Shown piece after piece: positions 1-32,484 of a stretch of DNA of 64,000 nucleotides (position 1 is its first letter; each line of letters opens with the position of its first letter). The notes beneath the pieces were generated by a model, which saw only the letters and a list, made by a program, of their open reading frames with translations, made no database searches and was not told the DNA's origin. Both the position numbers and the translations under genes were made by a program. Origin of the DNA: Polyodon spathula (lineage: Eukaryota; Chordata; Actinopteri; Acipenseriformes; Polyodontidae); assembly GCF_017654505.1 (NCBI RefSeq), contig NC_054534.1:40344226-40408225 (forward strand), written 5' to 3'.

Positions 1-520
1 CGGTAAAGTTAGATAAAGTCAACAATAAAAAGTGAAATGATTTATGTGAGGGTAACATTTGTATCATGAGCATACATCTATATGCTCAACTGTATAGTAA
101 AGTTCCTTTAGACTAACTGTATAATCACATAGGTTGACAGAATGCTTGCTTGCATGAAAATATATACTTCTAATGCAATTTTTTCAAGTTTAAGTGGAAG
201 TGAGTTTCAGTTGCTGCCAGTTACTGCCACCTGGCTTTTGACTGTGGTATGACTGATGGTGATGGGTCTGTGATTAAATTGAACAATAATCATGAGAAGA
301 AAACATGCATAACAAGTGCAAAATAAAGTGAATTTTATGAAGAGCATGTATCCCACACATATGTATGTGTTTCTTACAGAACTAGCAACAAAACAAAGTA
401 CTTGGGAGTACTTTTGAATCCTTAAGTTAAATTGTTACTGTTTGTATTATCCCCATGATTAAAGAAAGGCATCAAGCCCTTACTGAGGAGTAAGTTACTG
501 AAGTTTGTTGGAAAGGGGTG
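1..520. other. intergenic, no gene seen
   Basis: AT-rich DNA with no convincing reading frame, splice-flanked exon or repeat arm that I can recognise. Confidence 0.5.
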
Positions 521-975
521 TGTGAACAGGATGGCTTGCAGTGGGGTGACGTCAGACCAGAAACACAGACTCAACACAAACAGCTAATGGCAGGGCAAAA
601 CGGAAACGCTACAGCGTTCAGTTCTTTTATTAAATAATCTTTTATTAAATACAACAAAGATTTAATCAAACACAAAACAAGGGCACGTTGGCCAAACAAA
701 CATTAACAAGTATCGTGCTGGTTTTGAGCCAGCACGTATAGCAATTGTTTACTTTAAATTTGCTTATACCTCCTCACGCCTCACTCCTCACTCGTTCTGC
801 ACTCTCAAAAACCCTTCAAATTATGAGCTTGGAGTGGGTCTTTTACATCTGCGTCTGGAGCCTTAATTACCTATTAAACAATGACCTTATTAAGGCTCCA
901 GCCACATTCCCATGAGCTTTACTGGGATGGGGATTCAACCCCATCCATGCCAGCTACACTTTATGGGACTGGCTC
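521..975 (-). repeat. degenerate solo-LTR-like repeat, family 1 copy A
   Basis: The left edge tgtgaacaggatg followed by ggggtgacgtcagaccaga matches the left edge of the better copy at 31683-32319, and the interior keeps the 'attaaataat' and 'aagtaycgtgctg' blocks. The right part diverges and the right edge is uncertain. In the minus orientation the unit would begin with TG and end in TTCACA, as LTRs do. I infer an old solo LTR variant; no internal retroelement region is attached. Confidence 0.45.
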
Positions 976-2096
976 TCATCTATTCCAGTGAGCTAATGAA
1001 GACTCTCATGAAGGTTTGTAACACTGATGATTTTACTTGGGCTGTAACACAACTGTTATAGTCGTTTCAGAGTGTTTCAATGGGAAGTGGAAATCCGAGG
1101 ATGTTCCATGTGGTGTGTTAAGAGGATCAGGGAGCAGTTGTGGGATATTGCTGAACAAAGAGAAGGGTACAAACTGGAACATGTCGTTTTACTTCAGTAG
1201 TGTCTTTGGAACCAAAGGTGGCCACTGGTTACAAAGCATGTCAGTCATTAGGGGAATGAGATGATTGGTTTGTAGCAGGAAAGAATTTGTTAAAGGGATG
1301 AGATCAATTTCTCTGACAGGTGAAATGGCACACAGTGCAAGACTACCTGAAAGTTAGATAAACAAACAGCTTCCCTTAACCTAGTCTGGTAGATGATGTG
1401 TTGGTGTGTGATGTGTGATTAAGTGAAGCAAACAAACTGTCAGTGAAAGATAATAGGAATGCACACAATGTGCTATTTTATGTAATTAGTATTTTATTAG
1501 GTGTCAGGAATGGTCTGACCTGAGGAGACAAAGATCTTTGTCTTTTCATTCCAAACACATTTGATGGGGGTCTTTGATTTATTGGGGCTGATGTAAGGAT
1601 ACCTACAAAGTGATTTGCAGCTGCAAAACATCCATATTGCAGCCAAAATCAGCATTTTGCACAAGCAAACTGTGTTTAGCGGCCATTAAAAATGCGGCAT
1701 ACGTAAAAAATGTTTTTTACCTGTCGTTCTGCACCCGCTGTCAAATTAGCATTACCATCATTAACCATTTAAATGATATTGAAATGTATTCAAATGAAGA
1801 AAAGAGCATGGAATTAGATGGGGATCTGGAATACAAAGCAGGAGCAAACATTTTAATTAGATGCAAGGATTTTGCCTTGCACTTAGGCAATTCCTGACCC
1901 TCCAAAAACCTTCCACTGCCTCTTACAAGGTGCAACTATTGTAGACATGAGTAATTAAGAGTTGTATAGAACCACACACCTTCAGAGAACTGCACTCACA
2001 ATGGAAGAGCTACTGGGATATATTTGTATATTTGATTTGTAGCAGATGTTTCTTATTAATATTTATTTTTTTCAATATAACAATGTTGTGATATTT

Positions 2097-2097
2097 T

Positions 2098-2138
<41 letters not shown>
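2097..2138. repeat. (TA)n microsatellite
   Basis: Uninterrupted AT dinucleotide tract inside the 1584-3797 element. Confidence 0.9.
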
Positions 2139-2970
2139 TAATGCTGTGGTTCATCAACAATCTTAATATTTGTGGATGAGAACAGTATTTTTATTTGTGT
2201 GTGTGTAAAAGCAAGCAGTGAAAAGAAATGATCGGCATTTTAACGTAAAGTCACACACTTCTGTAGCTCTGTATATCGCTGTGTGCAAAATAAACAATGG
2301 TGGCTGAATATGCCAAGTCGCCAGCACCAGCACCATTATTGATCTTTATTGAGACCCACAATCCTGCAGTTTTTTTTTTTGTATTTATAGGTTAGTTACT
2401 AAATAACAGGAAGAAAAGGTAATTGTGACAAATTAAGCTTCATTATGAATGCACTGCAGCTCATATATTATGTGAAAGAAACAACCTGAATATTAACCAG
2501 CAATTTTTTTTTTAAATGTAATATTTTTATAATTAAAGTTGTAGGATGTAGAAATAATTACCATTCGATATTGATCCGCTGCCGTCTTAGCTAGCAGAGC
2601 ATTTAGGTTTCTGTTTACCTTTCACGTGTGTCATGTGATACCATTTCCGCCGGCATTCAGACGAAAACGATTATATATATATCTATATATATATGATTAT
2701 ATATATATATCTTATATATATATATATATACATACATATGTAAAGGCCGGCCCTGGTTCTGCAATTGTAGTCCCTGGGCCACATCAAAAACGTTGCTTTT
2801 TATTTTTTGGAGCGTTCACATATGAGAAAAGGCAGCCCTCGGATATCTTTAAATGAATGTTTATGGGGTTTTAGACATATTTGCTGAATTTCACCTTTTC
2901 ATAACCTGGTTGACTGTCTTCCTGGTAACAGTGACAGCTGTGACTTTCTTCACTACTGAGTACCATATCA

Positions 2971-3060
2971 ACCATTCAATCAATCAATCTTTATTTTATG
3001 TAGCGCCTTTCATAGTGGACCATCATCACAAAGTGCTTTCCAAGATGCAGTAACACCCAA
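2971..3060. repeat. dispersed fish repeat fragment ('tttatgtagcgcctttcata' type)
   Basis: Contains 'caatcaatctttattttatg' followed by 'tagcgcctttcatagtgg', a motif I recall from repeats found throughout ray-finned fish genomes. A relative of the same motif starts the split repeat at 37615. The repeat class is unresolved. Confidence 0.45.
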
Positions 3061-3108
3061 AAATTCATAATACTTCAAATACAGAGAAGTGCATAATACA
3101 TGATATAC

Positions 3109-3147
<39 letters not shown>

Positions 3148-3797
3148 AACACTGTTGCATAGTAGTAACAACACAGCAGCTTATAGCACATATCGGTCTT
3201 AATGAACATGGAAAGCAAGAGAGAACAAGTGGGTCTTGAGAGTTGATTTGGCCTCTTTGGTAGCATTACTTGTAAAGTATCCACACCAGGTTGTGATTTA
3301 ACAGTTAAGCACTTTATTTTGTATCACACCACATGTACATACATCTACAATCACTGGAGTAGATGCTGCTTAAAGTGATATCACCCGATATTCTACATTT
3401 CTGATGTTGGCTGAGGCTTTTCCAAATAACTCAATTTCATGCTGAGTGACCTTAGCTCCACCTCAGAAAACATATTCTTTTTCTTGAGGCAAGAGGACTT
3501 TGCAGCCCTTCCTCTGACTTTATTTATTTATTTTTTTGTTTTGATTTGATTTTTCTTGCTCCATAAATCTCATACAGCTGCTACTGCTCTCTACTCCTAA
3601 CTCACCTCGCCTCTGGGCTGCAAGTGCGGCTGCTAAATAGCCCGATGCAAGGCGGCGCTCATTGCGAACCTCGTTATCATGATTGCAGCTCATTATTTGT
3701 GCGTGATGAGTAATTTGCATTGCTCTTTCGCTTAAACAATGTCTGGCCGCTGGGCAATTTGGATTTTGCAGCCGCAATTGATCCTTACATCAGCCCC

Positions 3798-4718
3798 ATT
3801 GTATTTGCAATAAATTAACAAAAAAAGTCTGTAACAAATTATGATGTTGTCTTGTTGGTGAAAATTGCAGAGGTTTAATCTATGTGATCTACAAGGTTTT
3901 TTTGTTTGTTTTATTTTTAATCTAAATTACATTTAAGATGCATTTAATTAATTGAATCTTAATACTATTTGTTAAACCAAACATCATATTCCATTATTTC
4001 AAAATAGACTTCTCCAGAATACCATTGGTTAGAGCCGTTTTGAAAAGACAAACTAAACACTTCCAAATACATTACAGTTTAAAAAATTAAAACTTTCCAT
4101 AAATAAACGCCTGATGTTTTTGCCGTTACAGAAACATAAAAAAGAACTACCAGATTCATGCCTTGGCGGCGCTGTGCTATTCATGTGTACATTGTAGCTG
4201 ATAGTTCATCTTGCTGTAATGTTCCGGATCTCACTTGTTGGTTGAGCTGTTAGTAACTTTCAGTGGTTGCCAGGTAATAGAAACAAACAATAAAGATAGT
4301 AGAATAGAATCAGGAAAGAGAGTAGTAACGGCTTTTCAGACACTGAAGCGCCTTCTTCAACATAAATAACATCGCCTGTTTCTGCTGACTTCAGGATTTG
4401 GTCGGTCATCAGTCGAACATGTTTTGATAAAAAAAAAGATTACTATATATTTGGCATTTTTAAACACATGTCCGCAACGTGTTTTACAAATCGTCTTGCA
4501 AACTGAAGAGAAGACACGGATGCTGGTAAGACTTGCCACGAACAGTTTTGTAAATGTGTTTTTTTTTTAAACGCTTAATAAACGGTTAGGCAAATACATA
4601 CAATGTCTAAATCAAATGGATGTATGCATACACATTGTTTGTGTAGTAGGAAAACGTATACAACATTATTTTTAACAGTCCATCAGTATAAATGATTACG
4701 AAACGTTAATATAAGCTA

Positions 4719-4752
<34 letters not shown>

Positions 4753-5137
4753 TCGACTCTGCATAACAATAATGTCTTAATGATTGTCGGGAGTCCACAG
4801 TTAAGACATTAATAGTCTTATAGTAAAATGTAAATAATTGGGACATACTATAGAGAAATACTGTATAATTATATAGTAAATATTATACAACACTGCAGAA
4901 CGAAGTGGTACAAACAGAAATACTATAGGGCACTATATAAATCCTATAGGATCTTATAGTAATACTACAGATATTTTTCAAAGGGGCAGTAACATGCAGT
5001 CACTCCCTCATGGGCAAAACCTTTGACAGCTTGCAGCATGCAATTTCTGTTCATAGAAGTTAGGAATTGTTTTTTCTGTTTTATTTAAATAAATTGCTAT
5101 ACAGTGTTTTAAAGTCATTTAATGCAACACGACTGAC
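3798..5137. other. upstream region of KIF27, no exon assigned
   Basis: AT-rich with a poly(A) run at about 4721-4750 and a small hairpin (aatgtcttaa at 4771-4780 with its complement at 4801-4810). A GC-richer patch with 'ttggcggcgctg' and 'gttccggatctca' near 4160-4235 could belong to a KIF27 promoter or non-coding first exon. Nothing in the sequence proves it. Confidence 0.3.
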
Positions 5138-5580
5138 TTCGTTTTTAAATTTGGAATCGCCCCTGTTTACCCCTGATTTTCTCCCACTTTTGAATGCCCA
5201 ATTATTTAACCCGGGTCACCGCTGCAACCCCCGTACTAACTCGGGAGAGACGAGCACTCGCTTTCTCTGAAACTTGTGCCGTCAGCCACCTGCTTTTTCG
5301 CACTGCAAGCCTGCCCCGAACCCATAATAGAACTGTAGCGTCTGAGGACCACACGCAGTTCTGAATCTCATACTGACAGGCCTGCAGGCGCCCTGTCAGC
5401 CAGAGAGGTCGCTGGTGCGTGGTGAGCCAAGGACTGTCCCGCCGGTCTGGGGAGCGCAGGGCCAATTCTGCGCCGCCCCCTGAGAACTCTCCGCCACGGT
5501 CGGCTGTAACATAACCTGGATTCAAACTAGCTCTAGGGCGCATCCTGCACTCTGAGTGGCGCCACTCGGGAGCCCCCAGG
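5138..5580 (-). repeat. tRNA-headed SINE-like repeat, near full length
   Basis: On the minus strand it starts with 'ggctcccgagtggcgcca', continues through 'gtgcaggatgcgccc' and a B-box-like 'gaatccagg', and ends with 'attgggcattc' and 'gggagaaaat'. The body ('cagcgacctctctgg', 'gctgacggcacaagtttca', 'gttagtacgggggttgcag') is shared with the truncated copy at 16623-16880. I recall this family as very abundant in sturgeon and paddlefish. The tRNA-derived head is inference from the box-like motifs. Confidence 0.6.
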
Positions 5581-5825
5581 GCTCTGATTTCTATCGCTGT
5601 AAAATGGGATGAATCCAAAAGAGAATACTACATTAATAAGTTTTAAGATTAAAAATGATGTTACCATTTTTAATAATCTGCCTCTAAACTGATACATATT
5701 TGTTTCTACCTGTACTGTCTGTCTACTACAGTATCTAACATACAGTATATTTTACTCTTATGCCATTTAGAATACCATATATTTTACAGAACATTTCGAG
5801 TTATCTTTGATGTCACACAATCATC

Positions 5826-27093
<21,268 letters not shown>

Positions 27094-28155
27094 TAAGCAC
27101 TTAACTGGAGCCTTTAACAGCTTCAAGAAAAAGGGTTTATAGCATAAACTTAAGAGTGCACAAAACACATTCCCCAGATAGAAAGTCAAAGTAAAAATAA
27201 AATCTACAGTTGTATACATTGAAGCACTTTCATTATTGCTAAAGATTATAAAAGCAGGGTAAGAACAAGTTGTGGAGAAATAATAGGTTTTAAGAATAAA
27301 AGTGAATTTCTTGGAGCTATTTAGATGAATTCCCAGTAAAACAAAATGTTGGTAATGTCCAGATAAGCATTTTAAGTGTGCCTGAAACCATATCTAGCAA
27401 ATACCACTGTTCATATTTGCAACAAGTAACAGCATCAGTCTGCAGTGTGTGATTGCACATGTACTGGTTTATCATTGGATACCCCCTAAAAGTGTCAACT
27501 ACAACATTTAAAAACATACAGTATCCCAAACCAAGGTGTGTTTTTCATTTCTGGTGTGGTTTTCAGCATTGTAAGCATCTGGCTATGCTTTCATACCCTA
27601 AATCCTTTAGCTTGTTTCCTGCAGACATTACTTTGACCCTCAGCTTTTAAATAATTTTCCAGCTTACAGGAGCGTGGCGTTGTGAGGTTTCTCAAAGATT
27701 CACATGGCACATTACAGCAATTCGGCTAATGTAAGCGGTGCCTTTACACTTGCATGAATATTCTGGAATGTTGACCAAGAGGACGTATTATGGAAGATTT
27801 TGCTTGTGTAAATGCTACCGAATGTGCCCCCTTATCCTGTCAAAAGTTGGGGTTCGATTCAGGCACAATCTGAATATTTGCTAGCGTAGCGGCGATGAGG
27901 ACACCTGGAACGATTTGAGAAAATTCCCAGCAGGCACTGCACGCAAACCAGCTACGTCATCACCTTGCTGCCTTCCAATGATTAACTAGGTTGTAGCATT
28001 AAATACCATGATTAAATATTCACTGCCTATACATTACATGAACATAGTGAAATAAGATGAAATATACGTTGCTCACTTTGAAAGTTTTTATTATCCGTTT
28101 CGTCAATGTCCACCACAAGCACTGAAGGAAGTAGTATTTTCAAATAATGGTGCCC
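27094..28155 (+). other. KIF27 3'UTR and downstream region
   Basis: No further coding exon. AATAAA-like signals lie in 'gtaaaaataaaatc' (about 27190) and 'aagaataaaagtg' (about 27295). Either could end the KIF27 transcript; the sequence alone does not decide. Confidence 0.45.
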
Positions 28156-28156
28156 A

Positions 28157-28417
28157 GTGATGTCGTCATCACACCTTAGTGTCAAATGGCTTCACCTTCC
28201 AAAGTGTGCGTGCTCATTCTCTTCTCCTGAGAGAAGTACCCCTGCTGTTGTTGAGATGAATGTTAACCTTGGCATGCTCTACAGTGAAGATAACAAAACC
28301 ATTCCATACATCTTACTTGTTCTGGTCTTGGCTACAAACATGTTCATTTTAAAACATATCTGGTACTATGTTAGGTTAAAGAAAGTTCTCAATTCCTATC
28401 CCATGCCTTACGCTTAG
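28157..28417 (+). CDS. unassigned small ORF with one predicted membrane helix
   Basis: Open frame of 86 residues (or 53 from the internal ATG at 28256). The C-terminal half has a hydrophobic run YILLVLVLATNMFIL flanked by a polar DNKT before and basic RLKK after, as in a single-pass membrane micropeptide. An AATAAA follows at 28537. I do not recognise it; it could be the end of a gene with upstream exons, an intergenic chance frame, or part of a long KIF27 3' transcript. No domain supports it beyond the helix. Confidence 0.25.
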   Translation: MMSSSHLSVKWLHLPKCACSFSSPERSTPAVVEMNVNLGMLYSEDNKTIPYILLVLVLATNMFILKHIWYYVRLKKVLNSYPMPYA

Positions 28418-28536
28418 AAAATATATTACACTTGCACTTCCTAGCAAATTTCACCACAGCAGTGTCTTCCTGGTCAAAGCTGTGAGGCAATATTTTGTGT
28501 TTCTTCTGAACATTTGATACCTGTATAACGAATGGA

Positions 28537-28542
28537 AATAAA
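28537..28542 (+). terminator. AATAAA poly(A) signal
   Basis: Canonical hexamer in 'ggaaataaaatg', 120 bases after the stop of the unassigned small ORF. It could also end a long KIF27 3'UTR. Confidence 0.35.
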
Positions 28543-29199
28543 ATGTATGGAATTATTTTGTTAACACCAATAACTTAAAAATCACTAATAGTCGACCTCC
28601 AATATCGATAAAATGGAAGAAAAAAAAAAAAGCATTATATCCTGATCAAGAATACGCAATCAACCTTTCTTACCAGTGGCTACCAGTTGCATTGGTTTTG
28701 CACCAATCTTCACATAAAAAAAAGTATATTAGTTAGATTGAATGATTATATCAAAGTTTACCCATTAGGCTACATTGGCTTTTGTTGCAAACTGCAACCT
28801 CAGAGTTACTCTGTTATTTATCACAAGATAAAAGAAACACATATACATGAATTATAAAAATGAGTAGGCAACAGAATTGAAACAAATCGATTTCGCTAAT
28901 TCAGACCAGTCCCTATGTATATGCTGTATTTTAGAAAAAAACCTTTCTTTTTTGGCTTCTGCTTATTTCTTTTTGAGATGTACCATGGCAGTACCAAGAT
29001 TTTGCAAAGTTTAGTCCTGCATACTGCATAGGCACATTAGCCTTTTCATATGTGAACTTCACATTTTACTCCCTGATTAAAATTAAATAAATAAAATACA
29101 GTTCATCATAAGAGTTAATTCCAATAAACTGTAAATCTAAAATTATACATTTTTGTATACTTTAAGCAATTGTAATATTTAAGTATTTAATATGATGCT

Positions 29200-29275
<76 letters not shown>

Positions 29276-29590
29276 CATAGATAGATAGATAGACAGATAG
29301 ATAGATAGAAAGGGATGCTATTAAACTGCCTTTTAGTACATTTTGTGTGGGTGCAGATGCACTCAAAAAGTTTTGAATCAAAGTTTTGCACACAACGAAC
29401 AATAGTTGTTATAGACATCATTTATAGCTTTCGTTGCTGCCAGGAAACACATTTCTTTAACCTAAACTTATGTAAATAAAACACCTGTACATCAGCGCCC
29501 CCCTCCCCCGAAAAATCCTGATGCTGTGGTTTACAAATCCCCCACCAACTTTCTAACCATAAAGCCAAACCCAGCAACAATTTCCCAGCG
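28543..29590. other. intergenic, no gene seen
   Basis: AT-rich sequence without an exon-like frame, apart from the CT/TA simple repeat described separately. Confidence 0.5.
29203..29302. repeat. (CT)n(TA)n(GATA)n compound microsatellite
   Basis: About 52 bp of CT dinucleotides run into TA and then GATA-type repeats. Confidence 0.95.
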
Positions 29591-29604
29591 TGCTCAGTGA
29601 TGTT

Positions 29605-30060
29605 TTGTACTTCCGGGTTACGGTAATCCCTCAGCTGCTGTGTTGTGAGAAGTGAGACTGCAGAATAAACTCAAACAGGTTCAGAAACGTTTTTATTTAT
29701 CAATTCCAGTAACTGCATTCGCACATTGCAAACATTGATTTGTTTAATATGATTTTATTAGCATTATGTTTTGTTAATGTCCGATGTTGTATTTTATTTG
29801 TTATTGTCAGAAATACTCATTGTTTATTCATTTGAAAAGGACAGTTTGTTGTCTTGCGGTAACTAGACCTGCAATTTCTAATTTACTATGCTGATAAATA
29901 AGTAATATTAGTGAATCTGTTGATTTTTTTTTATTGCGTTGTTTCTGTTTGTTATTTTTAATAATTGCTTAAAGCATTGTTTTGTAGTTTTGATTATTGT
30001 CGGTGTCACGTCACTTATGTTCCGGTTTTGCGGACATGCGCATGTCCAGGCTATTATCAC
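29605..30060 (+). promoter_or_regulatory. candidate GKAP1 promoter region
   Basis: A locally CpG-containing stretch between KIF27 and GKAP1. It has an ETS-type acttccggg (29609-29617), a CRE-like tcacgtca (30006-30013), ttccgg (30020-30025) and the perfect palindrome ggacatgcgcatgtcc (30032-30047), which contains an NRF1-like tgcgcatg core. These are typical of housekeeping vertebrate promoters. GKAP1 needs a non-coding first exon upstream of 33410, since its ATG exon begins at a splice acceptor. Transcription start is not determined. Confidence 0.4.
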
Positions 30061-30384
30061 CCTGCACTGCAAATGCCCAGATTTTTTTTCTCTTAAGACC
30101 GAGGACGGTCAACAGAAACTGCTACCTATTTTTTTGGATGAGACAGTACGTGTTTTTTAAAGTTACATTTTACTCCGCATGTAATAATTCGTTTTATAGT
30201 AAATATATACAGCTTGTGTTAACGAACGGTGAAGTGTACTAGTATAGAGTTAGATCATTTAAAAAAGCAAAAGATAAAACGGCAACTATACAGTGACTGC
30301 AAATTTTTTACATTGAAGAGTAGCGTTTTCTTGACATTACAAGCAACTCTTAAGTACACCTTTTGTAAAGCTGTTTTGCAAAGG

Positions 30385-30385
<1 letters not shown>

Positions 30386-30434
<49 letters not shown>
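30386..30434. repeat. (TTA)n microsatellite
   Basis: Pure trinucleotide TTA tract. Confidence 0.92.
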
Positions 30435-30439
<5 letters not shown>

Positions 30440-31007
30440 TTCCTGGTGCGAATTCCGGTCATGCTGTTAACTTAAAAATAAGTAATTTAATTATATTGAA
30501 TTATTTTAGTTCTGGTATATAGTTTTTAGAATATTTTCAAAGAGCTCACTATATATCTACCAAGAGGAGTGAATTGCTGGATTGTTTTAACGACCAAAAA
30601 AACAGAAAAAAAAAAAAAAAAGTTTATATCTACAGATGGAATTTTGGTACAGGTAGCACAATTTTGACAAAGTAGCAAAAATAGACGTTCCACCGGTGCT
30701 GTGTTAATATCCCAGTGGATAAACAGTGGTGTTTTGTATTACTTACCAAGTTAGGTTTAACTATAATTATGCAGCAATTTTAACTGAATACACTTTTGTC
30801 AAACGAATGACTATTTGTTTAATGTATAAATATATATTTCCTATTTTGATGCTGTATATGGAATGTCAAGTATTTGGTCAAAACTATGTCTGCTGTGCTC
30901 AAAACATGATGAACTGCGCTATCAGATCATCATAAACCTTACATTAGTGGCCTTAAATACCTCCAAAGTGTAGGCCTGATACGAGAACACAGTACAGTTC
31001 TATTATG

Positions 31008-32484
31008 CCAAGTTTCCATAGTCAAGCCAATTTGAGTACACACCCTAATTGACCTCCCCAATGCTGTGTTTCCGTGTTTTTGTAAAACTCGAGTTGGTCT
31101 CCAATTTGGGCATATACCTGAGTTCTTTGGTACCATTTCACTGTGCATTGGTACCATTTCGGGCTGAGCAGAAAGTACGTCACTAATCGTGGAATCTTGG
31201 GGTCTTAGCAACAATCTCTATGAAAGCCAGTGTCAGTTGTAAATTATAGTTACAAAAAAACAAAATAATAGCTTGCCTGTAATTTAACTCCTTAAAAAAA
31301 CAAAAATGATTTAACATGACAGCACATGATGCAACGTGGAATCATGATGAAACATTATCACTGATTACTGTTTGGGGAGATCGGGTCATTCAAAGTAAGC
31401 TTCAAGGATCTTTTCAAAATCAAAAAGTGTTTTAAAATATAAGTCAAGTTCTACTTTCTATGAGTGTGAGTAGGAATGCGCTCCAATTTAGGGAAAAAAA
31501 TCAAGGACCACAGAAAACATTCTGCTATTATGACAGATTACTTGCGATTTTAGGACACTGTCCAATATCACAAGACAGTCTGCAGTGAATTTTCTGGAAA
31601 AGTATCCATTGCCGTGTTTGATGATAACAATGTTACAATGTCAATAACGATGATACAGTTACCTGGTTACTATCTGGCCACCTGTGAACAGGATGACTTT
31701 GCGGGGGTGACATCAGACCAGAAATACAGACTCCAAACAGTGAGGAATGGTGGATGAAAACTGAGACGCAATGGCTGCGATCAGTGTTTTATTAAATAAT
31801 AATAATAAACAAAAGATTTAAACAAAAACAGCTCACCAAAACAGGACACGACACTTGCGGCCAAAATAAAAAGGTAAACAAAACGGACAACACTAAACAA
31901 GACAGTGGACGAACAGACAAACAAGTACCGTGCTGACACTTCCAGCACGCTGTAGGAGTTGTTATTTTTAATCAAAACTCTTCTCTCTTACCAATTCTCC
32001 ACTTCCGAACACACAACCCTGAGTGTGTGAAAAATGCAGCTTTTGTGCAGCTGTACCGAGACTTGATTGCTAATCAATCATTCAATTGGAGTCTCGGTAC
32101 AACTGCACGTGAATTAATAAAAGTGGAATTCCCCGTGCTTGCATGTTATTTTACCTGCATTTGAAGTACTGGGCAATCCTCGTGCCTAAATACAAATATA
32201 CATTTTAAACACTTGTGCTCATAACCCATATTTATAGCCTGTGTATAAAAACCAACATTAACACACTTCATACAACATAAAACACTGATAAACATAAAGG
32301 GGCGGGACACTCCGCCACACCACTTCTCACGATAATACGAGTGAGACTTGTCCAGTTCACGTAATAACTCGAGAAACAGTTTTTGTAGCCAACTCGCGTT
32401 GCGCCTCAACTCGAGTTTTGGAAAATTCAAGCTAACCCAGGAGCATTTGAGTGCGCTCGAGTCGGCTTGACTATGGAAACAAGG
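31008..32484. mobile_element. TIR element split by a solo LTR
   Basis: The left end contains GTTTCCATAGTCAAGCC (31012-31028) and the right end its exact complement (32464-32480). Two C bases outside the TIR also match on both sides. Without the inserted LTR the element would be about 0.84 kb. Subterminal 'ctcgag'-rich stretches occur at both ends. No transposase. The GTTTCCAT core is shared with the TIR of the 20589-22085 element. Confidence 0.55.
31683..32319 (-). repeat. solo LTR, family 1 best copy (C)
   Basis: A 637-bp unit from tgtgaacaggatg to acactccgccaca on the + strand; in minus orientation TGTGGCGGAGTGT to ATCCTGTTCACA. Flanks ccacc (31678-31682) and ccact (32320-32324) look like a 5-bp target duplication with one mutation. 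The minus strand carries promoter- and poly(A)-like elements. No internal region. Related to the units at 521 and 10857. Confidence 0.65.

Larger units (their letters stand above)
1584..3797. mobile_element. 2.2 kb TIR element, non-autonomous DNA transposon
   Basis: Both ends carry the same perfect 17-bp terminal inverted repeat, GGGGCTGATGTAAGGAT (1584-1600 and 3781-3797). The element is flanked by the direct 3-bp repeat ATT (1581-1583 and 3798-3800). Subterminal stretches just inside both ends share 'gcagctgcaaaa' / 'gcggctgcaaaa'. Short TIRs starting with GGG and a 3-bp target duplication suggest PIF/Harbinger-like biology, but the duplication is not the usual TWA, so the superfamily is tentative. 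No transposase is recognisable inside; the interior holds (TA)n, a poly(A) run and a fish dispersed repeat at about 2971-3060. Confidence 0.65.

Noticed and set aside
3520..3777. Minus-strand frame beginning MRLQNPNCPAARH
   Set aside because: It lies at the right end of the 1584-3797 TIR element and covers its subterminal repeats; no domain seen.
5202..5618. Minus-strand frame of 138 codons upstream of KIF27
   Set aside because: It is a read-through of the SINE-like repeat and has no protein similarity.
27835..27875. tRNA T-arm-like ggttcgattcaggc
   Set aside because: No D arm, anticodon arm or acceptor stem could be placed around it.
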